NCBI RefSeq assembly: GCF_003611475.1
Contig: NZ_RAXT01000021.1
Location: forward strand, 1-52,131
Direction of reading: 5' to 3'
DNA from: Acinetobacter rongchengensis
Lineage (GTDB): Bacteria; Pseudomonadota; Gammaproteobacteria; Pseudomonadales; Moraxellaceae
DNA: 52,131 bases
The position numbers and the translations under genes are program-made. Every line of letters starts with the position of its first letter. Position 1 is the stretch's first letter. Below the pieces are notes generated by a model. That model searched no databases, was not told where the DNA came from, and was given only the letters and a program-made list of their open reading frames with translations. Positions 1 to 8,378 of this stretch are shown here, one piece after another.

Positions 1-74
1 ATAAAAGATGAATCACCTAAAATGATGTATCCACCATGATCAGTTGTACAACCAACAGTTATTAATGCTTTCAT
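1..74 (-). CDS. PAAR-like protein, 5' end only (partial)
   Basis: The minus strand opens with an ATG at 72-74 and reads 24 codons to the window edge (MKALITVGCTTDHGG, then YIILGDSSF). The start resembles the N-terminus of PAAR-domain proteins, which cap the VgrG spike of type VI secretion systems and often carry or recruit effectors. Only about a quarter of a typical PAAR domain is visible and no strong ribosome-binding site precedes it, so the identity rests on a short stretch and is tentative. Confidence 0.5.
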   Translation of the reverse strand, partial: MKALITVGCTTDHGGYIILGDSSF

Positions 75-557
75 TTTGTTTTTACTTTTTATTTAAGGGT
101 CTTGTATTAAAGCATAAACAATAAGGATAGGTGAAATATTGTAATTTTATTATAATCACATAAAATTTATATTAATTTTAACTTAGGTATAATAGAGTGG
201 GTGACTTGCTTTGATTATAAAATTTAAAGCTAAAGTAAAGAATATGATCTTAAATATTAAGAGTAAAACAGTAAACTTGAGTTGTTGGAAATAAAAATCA
301 AGCATTAAATTGATAAAATTTAATGCTTGATTTATGATCTAAATACTCAAAAAATTAGGTTAAATGTTTTTGAATTACTATTTTATTTAAAATAAATATG
401 TTTTTATATGTTACAAATACATGCTTTTGAATCGATATCTTAATTGCAAAGCTAATACAGTTTTTGAAATAAGCATCATTTGAAAACACGTATTTAAACT
501 TCAATGTAAATGAAATAATAAGTTTGATTATTCAAAACTTGTTTTCAAGTTTTACAG
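75..557. other. Intergenic region without a protein gene
   Basis: This AT-rich stretch of about 480 bases shows no convincing coding frame. It holds a TATAAT box at 188-193 and a very strong hairpin at 295-333, which together could delimit a short transcript. From 334 to 557 I see only AT-rich sequence. Confidence 0.6.
295..333. terminator. Strong hairpin, 17-bp perfect stem
   Basis: AAATCAAGCATTAAATT (295-311) pairs perfectly with 317-333 around a short GATA-containing loop. A/T runs at both ends allow termination in either direction. No gene lies directly upstream on the plus strand, so it may end a short RNA. Confidence 0.7.
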
Positions 558-1103
558 TTAGTTATTTTCTTGTTGTAAATAATTCCCCGCCACCTTCACA
601 TAATGTCTCGCTGAATAGGGTAAAAACTCTTTTTCTTTATCCGTTAAAGGACGAACTTTTTGAACAGGGCTACCCACATATAAAAAACCACTTTCTAGAC
701 GCTTACGTGGTGGAACTAAAGAACCTGCACCAATCATCACATCATCTTCAATAATGGCATCGTCCAAGACAATACTATTGATTCCAACTAAAACACGATT
801 ACCAATTGTACAGCCATGTAAAGTCACGTGATGGCCAATTGTGACATCTTCACCAATCACTAAAGGTGAGCCATTGGGTTTAGCGTCGTTCTTATGACTG
901 ACATGTAACATACAATGGTCTTGAACATTAGAATTACGACCAATCTTAATGCTATTTACATCCCCACGAATCACAGCAAAAGGCCAAACAGAAACATTTT
1001 CAGCTAAAGATACTTCGCCAACGATCACTGACAACTCATCGACATAACAAGTAGAATCAACCTTTGGGTGATGTTCTAAATATGTACGTATATTCTTTTT
1101 CAT
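558..1103 (-). CDS. Gamma-class carbonic anhydrase family protein (hexapeptide repeat)
   Basis: This 181-aa protein has the left-handed beta-helix hexapeptide pattern of the gamma carbonic anhydrase / YrdA / PaaY family, with repeated [IV]-G-x-x-[SV] steps between about residues 25 and 140. The His residues in DHCMLH and GHHVTLHG sit where the family binds its trimer-interface zinc or iron. Members are cytoplasmic trimers; some hydrate CO2, while PaaY hydrolyses CoA thioesters, so the substrate cannot be fixed from sequence. The ATG at 1101-1103 follows a good AAGGAT ribosome site. It lies downstream of dacC on the same strand, with a terminator between them, so it is probably transcribed alone. 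Confidence 0.85.
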   Translation of the reverse strand: MKKNIRTYLEHHPKVDSTCYVDELSVIVGEVSLAENVSVWPFAVIRGDVNSIKIGRNSNVQDHCMLHVSHKNDAKPNGSPLVIGEDVTIGHHVTLHGCTIGNRVLVGINSIVLDDAIIEDDVMIGAGSLVPPRKRLESGFLYVGSPVQKVRPLTDKEKEFLPYSARHYVKVAGNYLQQENN

Positions 1104-1162
1104 TGGCGAAATCCTTGTTCTATCAATATCAATTTTGACACCTGCAAAGCATTATAAATAAA

Positions 1163-1193
1163 AAAGCATCCATATAGAGAATATGAATGCTTT
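1163..1193 (-). terminator. Terminator of the dacC-type gene
   Basis: AAAGCAT-C-CATAT (1163-1175) pairs with ATATGAATGCTTT (1181-1193) with one mismatch. On the minus strand the stem is followed by a run of T. It ends the carboxypeptidase gene and separates it from the carbonic anhydrase gene. Confidence 0.75.
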
Positions 1194-1227
1194 GGTCTAA
1201 GACAAAACTCAGTGTTAAATCTTGGAA

Positions 1228-2376
1228 TTAAAACAAGTTGCTAAAGAACATTTTAATATGATCGATTAAGCGAGAGAAGAAACCAGCTTCTTCAACTGCT
1301 TTTAACGCAACCAAAGGTTTTTCTGCAATCACTTTACCATCTAAAGTTGCAGTCAATTTACCAACCACTTGACCTTGTTTTAATGGTGCATTTAAGTTCG
1401 GCTGAACGTTGATTTGTGTTTTGATCGCATTGGCCTGACCTTTAGGCATAGTCACATTGAAGTTTTCTGCTAAACCAATTTGGACATCATTTTCTTGACC
1501 GAAGTAAACTTTTGATTTCGCAAGAGCTTTGTTGGCAGGCTGTACACTTACAGTTTCAAAGTTTGAATAACCCCAAGCAAGTAATGAACGAGTTTGGCTT
1601 GCACGCTCATTCATCGACGGTGCGCCAAAGATCACTGAAATCAAACGCATTGGTCCACGCTTAGAAGATGTTGTTAAACAATAACCTGCTTCTTCAGTAT
1701 GACCAGTTTTTAAACCATCTACACTTGGATCTGTGTAAAGCAGGGCATTACGGTTGCCTTGCTTAATACCATTGAAGGTAAATTCTTTTTCAGAATAAAT
1801 TGGATAATATTTTGAGCTGTCGTGAATAATGTGTTGCGCTAGAACAGCCATATCTTTAGCAGTTGAATAATGACCTTCAGCAGGCATACCTGTTGCGTTG
1901 ATGAAATGAGTATTTACCATACCAACGCGTTTTGCTTCTTGGTTCATGGCATAGGCAAAAGAACCTTCATTACCCGAAATATGTTCAGCCATTGCTTTAG
2001 AAGCATCATTACCAGACTGAATAATAATACCGCGTAACATTTCTAAAACAGTTGCAGTACCGTTGAGTGGCACGTACATACACGATTCAGTACTACTACC
2101 ACGACACCATGCTGACTCGTTCATACGAACTTTTTCATCTTCAGTCAGTTCGCCTTTAAGTAGCTTTTGCTCAATGATGTAACTGGTCATCATTTTAGTC
2201 ATTGATGCGGGTGCTAATTTTTCATTTTCATTTTTTGATGCAAGAATCTGCCCAGTTTCGTAGTCCATTAAGACATACGATTTATTATTTAATTCTGGCG
2301 GTGTAGATAAGACGGTTGCTGCATAAGAAAATGAGGGTAAGAGTAATAATGCAGCAATGGCGCTTTTTCTGGTCAT
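1228..2376 (-). CDS. dacC: D-alanyl-D-alanine carboxypeptidase, PBP5/6 type
   Basis: A 382-aa low-molecular-weight penicillin-binding protein that removes the terminal D-Ala from peptidoglycan stem peptides at the outer face of the inner membrane. All three active-site motifs are present: SMTK (S58, K61), SGN (121-123) and KTG (223-225). A signal peptide covers residues 1-20, the C-terminal PBP5 beta domain follows the catalytic domain, and the last residues (FFSRLIDHIKMFFSNLF) form an amphipathic membrane anchor. I start it at the ATG at 2374-2376 because the protein then begins directly with the signal peptide; an in-frame TTG five codons upstream is possible. The symbol follows usual Acinetobacter naming; dacA and dacC cannot be separated here. 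Confidence 0.93.
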   Translation of the reverse strand: MTRKSAIAALLLLPSFSYAATVLSTPPELNNKSYVLMDYETGQILASKNENEKLAPASMTKMMTSYIIEQKLLKGELTEDEKVRMNESAWCRGSSTESCMYVPLNGTATVLEMLRGIIIQSGNDASKAMAEHISGNEGSFAYAMNQEAKRVGMVNTHFINATGMPAEGHYSTAKDMAVLAQHIIHDSSKYYPIYSEKEFTFNGIKQGNRNALLYTDPSVDGLKTGHTEEAGYCLTTSSKRGPMRLISVIFGAPSMNERASQTRSLLAWGYSNFETVSVQPANKALAKSKVYFGQENDVQIGLAENFNVTMPKGQANAIKTQINVQPNLNAPLKQGQVVGKLTATLDGKVIAEKPLVALKAVEEAGFFSRLIDHIKMFFSNLF

Positions 2377-2436
2377 TCTAGGTCGTTCCAATCGTTATAT
2401 GGGCACAAAAACAGCCTAGTATTCTAGGATAAAGCA

Positions 2437-2465
2437 AAGCCGACTTCTACACGAAAAGTCGGCTT
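2437..2465 (-). terminator. Terminator of the 142-aa exported protein gene
   Basis: AAGCCGACTT (2437-2446) and AAGTCGGCTT (2456-2465) form a 10-bp stem. It sits just downstream of the gene ending at 2494 on the minus strand. Confidence 0.8.
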
Positions 2466-2493
2466 ATTTCCTACTTATTGTAACTATTTTACT

Positions 2494-2922
2494 TTAATAG
2501 TTGTAATCAACGACTTCTTGACACATTTCTTTATTTTCTTTGTCTCCAAAGCGTTTTGATTCAGTTTGGATCTGCTTTAAAGAACTTTTGAAATCTTTTT
2601 GTTTGCTAAGCTGTTTGATCGCTTCTTGAGGATTCGCCTCATTTGGTAGCACTTTTTTTAACTCGATAGCATAATTTTGATTAAATTTTTTACTGTCTTT
2701 GTCATCTATCAGAGATGGACACATTAAAGATAAATTGTAAACAGTTGCAATTTCATTAAGAGAAATCTGTTCTTGAGTTACATCAATATTTTCCTCACTT
2801 GCTGCTTTATTAGGGGCAGCAAAAGATTGTGTCATTAGGAAACTACTTGCTGAAATAAGACTTATTGAAAGCATTTTTAAAGTCATACGCATGATTAAAC
2901 TCATTAACTTAAGAATGGGCAT
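2494..2922 (-). CDS. Small exported protein of unknown function (paralogue of 3074-3439)
   Basis: A 142-aa protein with a hydrophobic N-terminal signal sequence ending near SFAAP; several in-frame Met codons (1, 7, 11, 13) make the start uncertain. The mature part is alpha-helical and polar and contains two cysteines, in MCPSLID and MCQEVVD, likely to form a disulfide in the periplasm. The next gene upstream encodes a shorter protein with the same CP-[SA]-LI core, matching spacing and a C-terminal C-x-[ED]-V motif, so the two are tandem duplicates. I recognise a Moraxellaceae-restricted type of small secreted protein but no function. Confidence 0.7.
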   Translation of the reverse strand: MPILKLMSLIMRMTLKMLSISLISASSFLMTQSFAAPNKAASEENIDVTQEQISLNEIATVYNLSLMCPSLIDDKDSKKFNQNYAIELKKVLPNEANPQEAIKQLSKQKDFKSSLKQIQTESKRFGDKENKEMCQEVVDYNY

Positions 2923-3073
2923 AGAGTAAACTTAAAAACAGTGAAAAATATAGAGATAATGTATCGATGTTGTAGATTTATATGAATTTATAATAAGAAA
3001 ATACATGCAGAAACACAGAATGATATCCGCTTAATTCATGAGGTTCTGCATGATAGAAATGTTTTGCTAATGC

Positions 3074-3439
3074 TTAAGATTCAAGGGCTATGACGTCATT
3101 ACAAACGGCTTTATGTTCTTCAGAATCTGCTTCTTTAACACTGATTTGGGCTTCTTTAAATGCTGTTTGGTATTCAGCATCTTGTTGTAATTGTTCAAAT
3201 GTTGTTGGTTTAGAAAGTTCTTTTAACGAACTTTGTGTTAACCCATCAATTTTACTTTTTAAAATAGGATTATTTCCAATCAAAGCAGGGCATACTTCAG
3301 CCAATACTTGAGTTGCAGCAATATCTTCTTTAATGATGAGGTCTGCTTCTTGTTTGGTTAATGTTTCAGAAAATGCCGACTGAGTGCAAAATGTGATGAA
3401 AGCTATAGAAAATGTGCGAATAAGAGAACGTGTAATCAT
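3074..3439 (-). CDS. Small exported protein of unknown function (paralogue of 2494-2922)
   Basis: A 121-aa protein with an N-terminal signal sequence (hydrophobic to about residue 24, cleavage plausible after AFS). Cysteines in VCPALIG and VCNDVIA are in the same arrangement as in its 142-aa neighbour, with helical, charged sequence between them. Both genes read the same way with about 150 bases between them, so each may have its own promoter. It is divergent from surE. No enzymatic motif is visible. Confidence 0.7.
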   Translation of the reverse strand: MITRSLIRTFSIAFITFCTQSAFSETLTKQEADLIIKEDIAATQVLAEVCPALIGNNPILKSKIDGLTQSSLKELSKPTTFEQLQQDAEYQTAFKEAQISVKEADSEEHKAVCNDVIALES

Positions 3440-3492
3440 CTTTTTAAACTACAAATTGATTTAGAATTGAATGCATAACTATATATAATTGC

Positions 3493-3518
3493 TGAATAAA
3501 TTTAAATCGATTTATTCA
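3493..3518. promoter_or_regulatory. Inverted repeat between divergent genes
   Basis: TGAATAAAT (3493-3501) and ATTTATTCA (3510-3518) form a perfect 9-bp dyad with an 8-base spacer. It lies in the promoter region shared by the exported-protein gene and surE. It could be an operator or a hairpin in the surE leader; nothing further supports either. Confidence 0.3.
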
Positions 3519-3557
3519 ATAGAAATTGAATAAAAGACGACTGAAGAGTAGACCAAA

Positions 3558-4343
3558 GTGAATATTTTAATAGCAAACGATGATGGTGTATTTGCACCAG
3601 GTATTCAAGCACTTGCAAAAGCATTACGACCATTGGGCCGAGTAGTGATTGTCGCACCTGAAAGTGAACGAAGTGGTTTTTCAAGTGCGCTTACATTAGA
3701 TCGTCCACTGAGACCAATCCAAATCGCTCCAGATATGTGGGCGGTTAATGGGACACCAGCAGACTGTGTTTATTTATCAATGAATGGTTTATTTGATTTT
3801 GAATTTGACTTGGTTGTGAGTGGTATCAATAGTGGCGCTAATTTGGGCGATGACGTATTGTACTCTGGAACGGTTGGTGCAGCCTTTGAAGGACGTTTAA
3901 TGAAACAAGCTGCGATAGCCGTTTCTTTAGCAGGAAGCAATGTTCGTGCTTATGATAGCCCAAATGATTATGCGCAAGCTGCGCAGTGGGTCTATCAATT
4001 CATTGCCAATGGATTACCGCAACTTCCAGAACGACATATCTTTAATATTAATATTCCAGATGTTGCTAAAATAAAAGGGACACAAATCACTTACCAAGGA
4101 AGAAGAATTCAATCCAAACCGATCACCAGCCATGTAGATCCACGTGGGCGACAAGTCTACTGGATTGGTTTAGCAGGCGAGGCGGTAACAGACCCAGAGA
4201 AAAATCTAAACAATATTCAATCCGACTTTTTTGCAATTGCTAATGGTTTTGTCAGCATTACGCCAATTCAGATGGATGCAACCAATTATGATGTATTGGA
4301 AACGTTGCAAATGCAATTATCACATAGTCATTTTGATGTATGA
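3558..4343 (+). CDS. surE: 5'/3'-nucleotidase SurE
   Basis: A 261-aa SurE phosphatase, a metal-dependent cytoplasmic enzyme that dephosphorylates nucleoside 5'- and 3'-monophosphates and short polyphosphate. The four metal ligands fall at the family positions: D8 and D9 in NDDG, S39 in SERSGF, and N91 in [12 protein letters not shown]. The start is GTG, about ten bases after GAAGAG; no ATG gives the conserved [10 protein letters not shown] start. It is followed by the NlpD-like gene, as in many gammaproteobacteria, but pcm is missing between them. Confidence 0.95.
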   Translation: MNILIANDDGVFAPGIQALAKALRPLGRVVIVAPESERSGFSSALTLDRPLRPIQIAPDMWAVNGTPADCVYLSMNGLFDFEFDLVVSGINSGANLGDDVLYSGTVGAAFEGRLMKQAAIAVSLAGSNVRAYDSPNDYAQAAQWVYQFIANGLPQLPERHIFNINIPDVAKIKGTQITYQGRRIQSKPITSHVDPRGRQVYWIGLAGEAVTDPEKNLNNIQSDFFAIANGFVSITPIQMDATNYDVLETLQMQLSHSHFDV

Positions 4344-4447
4344 ATGTTATAAGTTTGTGAAAAAGCACTGTCAAACGGTGAAAGTTAATTGTTTTTTGCT
4401 AATCTTAGCAAAATATTTCAAAATTTAAGATGTAGAGAGGGAAATCA

Positions 4448-5290
4448 ATGCTTTTGGCTACACAGCTCCAAATTCAAATGCCTAAGCTATGGATAAAGAC
4501 GATTTTTTTAGCAGTCGCAGTCACTTCTACATTGCTTGTTACTGGTTGTGCATCTAAGCCACAAATTAATAATCCAACACGTTATGCGGTTGCACCTGAT
4601 TATTATACTGTTCGCTCTGGTGATACCTTAAGTGGTATCTCAATGCGTTATGGTTTAAGTTATATCAGTGTTGCAGAAATGAATGATATTGTGCCACCTT
4701 ATCGAATCTATGTTGGACAATCTATTCGATTGAAAAAATCGGGCAATAATGTCAATCGTCCTACCACACAAGCACTGAACACTGCACCTCAGATTCAACG
4801 TCAAACGATTAATTTACCAACCCAACAGCCTGTAGTGCCTCCAGTTAAACAAACAGCACCTACAACGACAGCTGCGCCTATCGTAACAACGCAGGTGCCT
4901 GCTACTCCTGTGAATAGCTCTAGTTTAAGATGGGTAAAACCATCAAATGGACCAGTGATTGCCAACTTTAATGTAACAAATAATATCAAAGGTTTAAGAT
5001 TTGGCGGTAATCAAGGCGATCCAGTATTTGCAGCAGCCGATGGGCAAGTGGTATATGCTGCAGATGGTTTGAAAGAATATGGTAATCTTGTACTAATAAA
5101 ACATATCGATGGTTACATAACTGCATACGCTCATAACAGTAAAATGTTAGTGAAAAGTGGTCAAAATGTTAATGCCGGGCAAAAAATTGCAGAAATGGGT
5201 TCTTCGGGCGCAAATAGTGTCATGTTAGAGTTCCAAGTACGATTAGATGGTAAACCTATCAATCCTGCAAATATTTTACCGCTAAGTTAA
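4448..5290 (+). CDS. nlpD: NlpD-like LysM/M23 lipoprotein (probably non-catalytic amidase activator)
   Basis: A 280-aa lipoprotein: signal sequence with lipobox LVTGC at residues 30-34, a LysM peptidoglycan-binding domain around 53-97 (YTVRSGDTLSGIS), a Pro/Thr/Gln-rich linker, and a C-terminal M23 (LytM) domain from about 165. The first zinc-ligand motif (HxxxD) is replaced by GLRFGGNQGD and the final HxH by LEFQV, so the domain should not cleave peptidoglycan. This matches NlpD/EnvC-type activators of AmiC-like amidases during cell separation. A GAGAGGGA ribosome site precedes the ATG at 4448; the Met at 4478 would also give a good signal peptide. The usual downstream rpoS is absent; a LysR gene follows. 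Confidence 0.85.
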   Translation: MLLATQLQIQMPKLWIKTIFLAVAVTSTLLVTGCASKPQINNPTRYAVAPDYYTVRSGDTLSGISMRYGLSYISVAEMNDIVPPYRIYVGQSIRLKKSGNNVNRPTTQALNTAPQIQRQTINLPTQQPVVPPVKQTAPTTTAAPIVTTQVPATPVNSSSLRWVKPSNGPVIANFNVTNNIKGLRFGGNQGDPVFAAADGQVVYAADGLKEYGNLVLIKHIDGYITAYAHNSKMLVKSGQNVNAGQKIAEMGSSGANSVMLEFQVRLDGKPINPANILPLS

Positions 5291-5320
5291 TAATTTTGAT
5301 GCAAAGTGTAATTTTCTTCG

Positions 5321-5326
5321 TATAAT
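5321..5326 (+). promoter_or_regulatory. -10 box of the LysR gene
   Basis: A perfect TATAAT lies 60 bases before the LysR ATG. The best -35 candidate is TTGATG at 5296-5301, with a long 19-base spacer, so only the -10 is convincing. Confidence 0.5.
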
Positions 5327-5385
5327 ACAATGAGTTGTTTTGAATGGAAAAATGTGAAGCAACTCATAATTTCAGAGGGAAATTT

Positions 5386-6318
5386 ATGTTAGATCAACTT
5401 CGAGCAATGGGTGTATTTGCTTGTGTTGTTGAAAAAAGCTCTTTTAGTGGTGCCGCGCGTGATCTCGGTATTACGACAAGTGCAGTTAGTCAGCAAATTC
5501 GATCTTTAGAACATGAAATGGAAGTGACTCTTCTACATCGTTCTACACGGAAACTGAGTTTAACTGAGGCTGGTCAAGCTTTTTTCCACAGCTGTCAAGA
5601 AATGCTTGCTGCGGCAGAGCGTGGAAAAATCCGTATTAATGAGTTGAGAGACGATTTAGTTGGTGATTTACGCATTGCGACTACCCCGGAAATAGGTGCA
5701 ACACATGTTGTGCCCGCATTATCACACTGGATGTCTGCACATCGTGGTTTGATGGTTCATTTTGAAGCAGATAACCAATATATCGACTTGATTCAAGAGC
5801 GTATCGATATTGCTATTCGTATGTCTTCTAAAATGGAAGATTCGAATAACTTAAGCTGTACGCCTTTGGCACGAGTGGATCAGATCTTAGTTGCATCGCC
5901 AAGTTATTTAAATCAAACTTCACCTATTTCACGTCCTGAAAATTTACAGAATCATGATCTGATTCCAATAAATATTTTGAAAAATTATCAACATTTTTCA
6001 TTTCAGCACGGTACAACAGGCGAAGTTGTTAATTTAGAGATGAAGCACCGTCTTCAAACAAATAATGTATTTATTGCAAAATCTCTGTGCCAAAATGGAC
6101 ATGGGATTGCACGCATTCTTTATTTAGATGTGCAAAAAGAATTGATGAATGGGACATTGGTAGAAGTATTGCCAGAGTGGAAGTTACCAACGTTCACTTT
6201 GAGTGCTGTAACTTTAAAACGTGAACAACAGCCGATGAAGATTCATCGTTGTTTAGATGCTTTAAAACAATACTTTGGTCAATTACCTGGCGGAAGAATC
6301 TTTCAAGAAGCTTCTTGA
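5386..6318 (+). CDS. LysR-family transcriptional regulator
   Basis: A 310-aa LysR-type regulator: an N-terminal winged HTH (about residues 1-60, with FSGAARDLGITTSAVSQQIRSLE) and a C-terminal periplasmic-binding-like effector domain (about 90-295). The start is set at the ATG at 5386, which follows an AGAGGGA ribosome site and gives the canonical MLDQLRAMGVF opening; an upstream in-frame ATG at 5344 lacks a site. It resembles the CrgA/DsdC-like group that controls a nearby or divergent gene, but the flanking genes are NlpD-like and a convergent aminotransferase, so the target is unknown. A perfect 20-bp palindrome covers its stop codon. Confidence 0.88.
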   Translation: MLDQLRAMGVFACVVEKSSFSGAARDLGITTSAVSQQIRSLEHEMEVTLLHRSTRKLSLTEAGQAFFHSCQEMLAAAERGKIRINELRDDLVGDLRIATTPEIGATHVVPALSHWMSAHRGLMVHFEADNQYIDLIQERIDIAIRMSSKMEDSNNLSCTPLARVDQILVASPSYLNQTSPISRPENLQNHDLIPINILKNYQHFSFQHGTTGEVVNLEMKHRLQTNNVFIAKSLCQNGHGIARILYLDVQKELMNGTLVEVLPEWKLPTFTLSAVTLKREQQPMKIHRCLDALKQYFGQLPGGRIFQEAS

Positions 6319-6334
6319 AAGTTCGAGTCTAAAT

Positions 6335-6362
6335 AAAAAAGCCGCTTTATAGCGGCTTTTTT
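6335..6362 (+). terminator. Terminator after the LysR gene
   Basis: GCCGCT (6341-6346), loop TTAT, AGCGGC (6351-6356), with A6 before and T6 after. A textbook intrinsic terminator that also works on the other strand. Confidence 0.9.
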
Positions 6363-6400
6363 ATGCATAAAAATTTTGAAGGACTTAGACCTAAATCTTT

Positions 6401-6443
6401 AAAAATGGTGAATGAAGCCGTTTAAGCTCCATTCACCATTTTT
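6401..6443 (-). terminator. Terminator after the ArgD-type gene
   Basis: AAAAATGGTGAATG (6401-6414) pairs perfectly with CATTCACCATTTTT (6430-6443). It lies just after the minus-strand aminotransferase gene and has T runs on either strand. Confidence 0.85.
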
Positions 6444-6447
6444 AGTC

Positions 6448-7659
6448 TTAAGCTAAAAACTTTTTAATCGCAGGAACAAGACGCTTTAATAGATCATCCG
6501 CTTGTTGGTGATTCATATTTAAAGCAGGAAGCAAACGCACAACATTACCAGAGGTAACATTGATAATAAGATGATGTTCATCACGTGCAATATTTACAAG
6601 TTCAGCACATGCCTTAGGTAATTCAATGCCAATCATCATACCGAAACCACGGACAATCACATCTTGATCTGCAAGTTGAGTGCGGAATTGTTCAACAAGA
6701 TAAGTACCAATTTTAGCTGCATTCGCAACAATATTTTCTTTCTCAATCAGATCAATGACGGTGTAAACAATGCGTGAACCTAGGTGTGTTCCGCTGTAAG
6801 TTGAACCATGATTGCCTGGAGTGAGCACACCAACAGCGCGACCTTGTGTCATTACAGCGCCAATAGGGAAACCATTGCCCAAACCTTTAGCAGTGGTTAG
6901 AACATCGGGAACGATATTGGTATGTTGATAAGCAAAATATTTGCCCGTACGTCCATTACCTGTTTGTACTTCGTCAAGCATCATTAACCAATTGTGTTGA
7001 TTGCAAATATGACGAATTTCTTCAAGGTAGCTAAAACCTTGTGGAGCTGTATTTACACCACCTTCTCCTTGAATTGGTTCAACTAGAATCGCCACAATAT
7101 CAGGATGTTGGATCGCTGCTTCTTCAATCGCTTCGATGTCGCCAAATGGAACACGGATGAAACCTTCAACCAAAGGTGCAAAACCTTCTTGAACTTTTTT
7201 ATTGCCTGTTGCAGACAATGTTGCAAGGGTACGACCATGAAAAGATTGATCAGCAACAATGATTTTAGGGGTACTAATGCCTTGTAAATGAGCAAATTTA
7301 CGTGCAATTTTAATTGCACCTTCATTTGATTCCGCGCCACTATTTGAAAAGAAAATTTCTTCCATACCTGAAACTTCGGCAAGTTTCTGAGCTGCGGCAG
7401 TTTGCCAAGGCACTTCGTAAATATTACTGGTATGGATTAAAGTCGCTGCTTGCTCTGCAATCGCTTCTGCAATAACAGGATGCGCGTGACCTAAACCACA
7501 CACAGCGATTCCTGTAAGTGCATCAAAATATTCAGTATTATCTTCTGTATAAAGATAAGAACCTCGTCCTCGAACAAAACTGATCGGTTGACGGCTAAAT
7601 ACAGACATCAAGTGAGATGGTTGATCAGGTTGTATTGGAGCGAGGGTGATGTTGTTCAT
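6448..7659 (-). CDS. argD: Acetylornithine/succinyldiaminopimelate-type aminotransferase
   Basis: A 403-aa class III PLP-dependent aminotransferase of the acetylornithine family, which moves an amino group from N-acetylornithine to 2-oxoglutarate in arginine synthesis; many also serve as DapC in lysine synthesis. Visible signatures are FSNSGAESNEGAIKIARK for PLP phosphate binding, LVEPIQGEGG, MLDEVQTGNGRTG with the PLP-binding Asp, and TTAKGLGNGFPIGA with the Schiff-base Lys. The ATG at 7657-7659 is preceded by AAGAG. It is divergent from grxD. Related transaminases (AstC, GabT-like) are less likely because of the compact length and the GNGRTG sequence. Confidence 0.85.
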   Translation of the reverse strand: MNNITLAPIQPDQPSHLMSVFSRQPISFVRGRGSYLYTEDNTEYFDALTGIAVCGLGHAHPVIAEAIAEQAATLIHTSNIYEVPWQTAAAQKLAEVSGMEEIFFSNSGAESNEGAIKIARKFAHLQGISTPKIIVADQSFHGRTLATLSATGNKKVQEGFAPLVEGFIRVPFGDIEAIEEAAIQHPDIVAILVEPIQGEGGVNTAPQGFSYLEEIRHICNQHNWLMMLDEVQTGNGRTGKYFAYQHTNIVPDVLTTAKGLGNGFPIGAVMTQGRAVGVLTPGNHGSTYSGTHLGSRIVYTVIDLIEKENIVANAAKIGTYLVEQFRTQLADQDVIVRGFGMMIGIELPKACAELVNIARDEHHLIINVTSGNVVRLLPALNMNHQQADDLLKRLVPAIKKFLA

Positions 7660-7787
7660 GACTAACTCTTATCTGTTAGGAATAAAAAGAAAGAATCATC
7701 TAACCAAAGATTGACAAAGATTTAAAGCCTAAATACAAATAAAATTGGAAATAATCGTCAAGACATACTCTTTATTGTGGATTTAGG

Positions 7788-7793
7788 TATAAT
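7788..7793 (+). promoter_or_regulatory. -10 box of the glutaredoxin gene
   Basis: TATAAT preceded by TTTAGG lies 28 bases before the grxD start. No good -35 is seen. The same TTAGGTATAAT string occurs at 183-193. Confidence 0.55.
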
Positions 7794-7820
7794 GCAGGCA
7801 GATGAGTTGAGGATTTATCA

Positions 7821-8165
7821 ATGACTGAACAAGCGCGTGATACAGAAGCGTTAATTCGCGATCAAATTGCTAAACATGCAGTACTTCTTTATATGAAAGG
7901 TACTCCACAGTTTCCACAGTGTGGTTTCTCTGCTCGTGCAGTTGAAGCTCTTAGTCAAATTGGTCGTCCATTTGCTTATGTAAATATTTTGGAAAATCCT
8001 GATATTCGTGCAATCTTGCCACAAATTGCAAATTGGCCGACATTCCCACAATTGTGGATCAACGGTGAGTTGATTGGCGGTAGCGATATTATGCTCGAAA
8101 TGTTCCAAAATGGTGAGTTAAAACCATTGGTTGAGCAGTATAGCCCTGCGTCTGAAGCTCAATAA
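7821..8165 (+). CDS. grxD: Monothiol glutaredoxin, Grx4/GrxD type
   Basis: A 114-aa CGFS-type monothiol glutaredoxin. These cytoplasmic proteins bind a [2Fe-2S] cluster between two subunits with glutathione and pass it to apo-proteins. The protein shows MKGTPQFPQCGFSARAVE with the active-site CGFS, then NWPTFPQLWINGELIGGSDI, the conserved TFPQ(L/I)(F/W) and GG-D glutathione-binding motifs. Length matches E. coli GrxD (115 aa). GAGG precedes the ATG and a strong terminator follows, so it is probably monocistronic. Confidence 0.95.
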   Translation: MTEQARDTEALIRDQIAKHAVLLYMKGTPQFPQCGFSARAVEALSQIGRPFAYVNILENPDIRAILPQIANWPTFPQLWINGELIGGSDIMLEMFQNGELKPLVEQYSPASEAQ

Positions 8166-8177
8166 GCTGAAGATATT

Positions 8178-8203
8178 AAAAAAGCACCGAAAGGTGCTTT
8201 TTT
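8178..8203 (+). terminator. Terminator of grxD
   Basis: GCACC (8184-8188), loop GAAA, GGTGC (8193-8197), flanked by A6 and T6. Confidence 0.9.
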
Positions 8204-8311
8204 ATTGTCAAAATTTATCTTACAGTTTTTGATTTTTTTGATGAAAAATCAATATTTTGCATCATCAAAATTTGATTTAACAGCATGAGTTTGAAAGGTT
8301 TTGTCATTACA

Positions 8312-8348
8312 AAGACATTGCACTTCAACGCTTAAAGTACAATGTCTT
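8312..8348 (-). terminator. Hairpin downstream of the Lon-like gene
   Basis: AAGACATTG (8312-8320) pairs with CAATGTCTT (8340-8348), extended by ACTT/AAGT after a mismatch. It lies just past the Lon-like gene stop on the minus strand but lacks a proper T run. Confidence 0.5.
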
Positions 8349-8378
8349 GTTGCCTCAGCATTTAAAATCAATCTATAT

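Noticed and set aside
524..754. Plus-strand 76-codon open frame
   Set aside because: It is mostly antisense to the carbonic anhydrase gene and has no ribosome site or recognisable protein.
4448..5290. Active M23 endopeptidase
   Set aside because: Both zinc-ligand motifs are replaced, as in NlpD-type activators.
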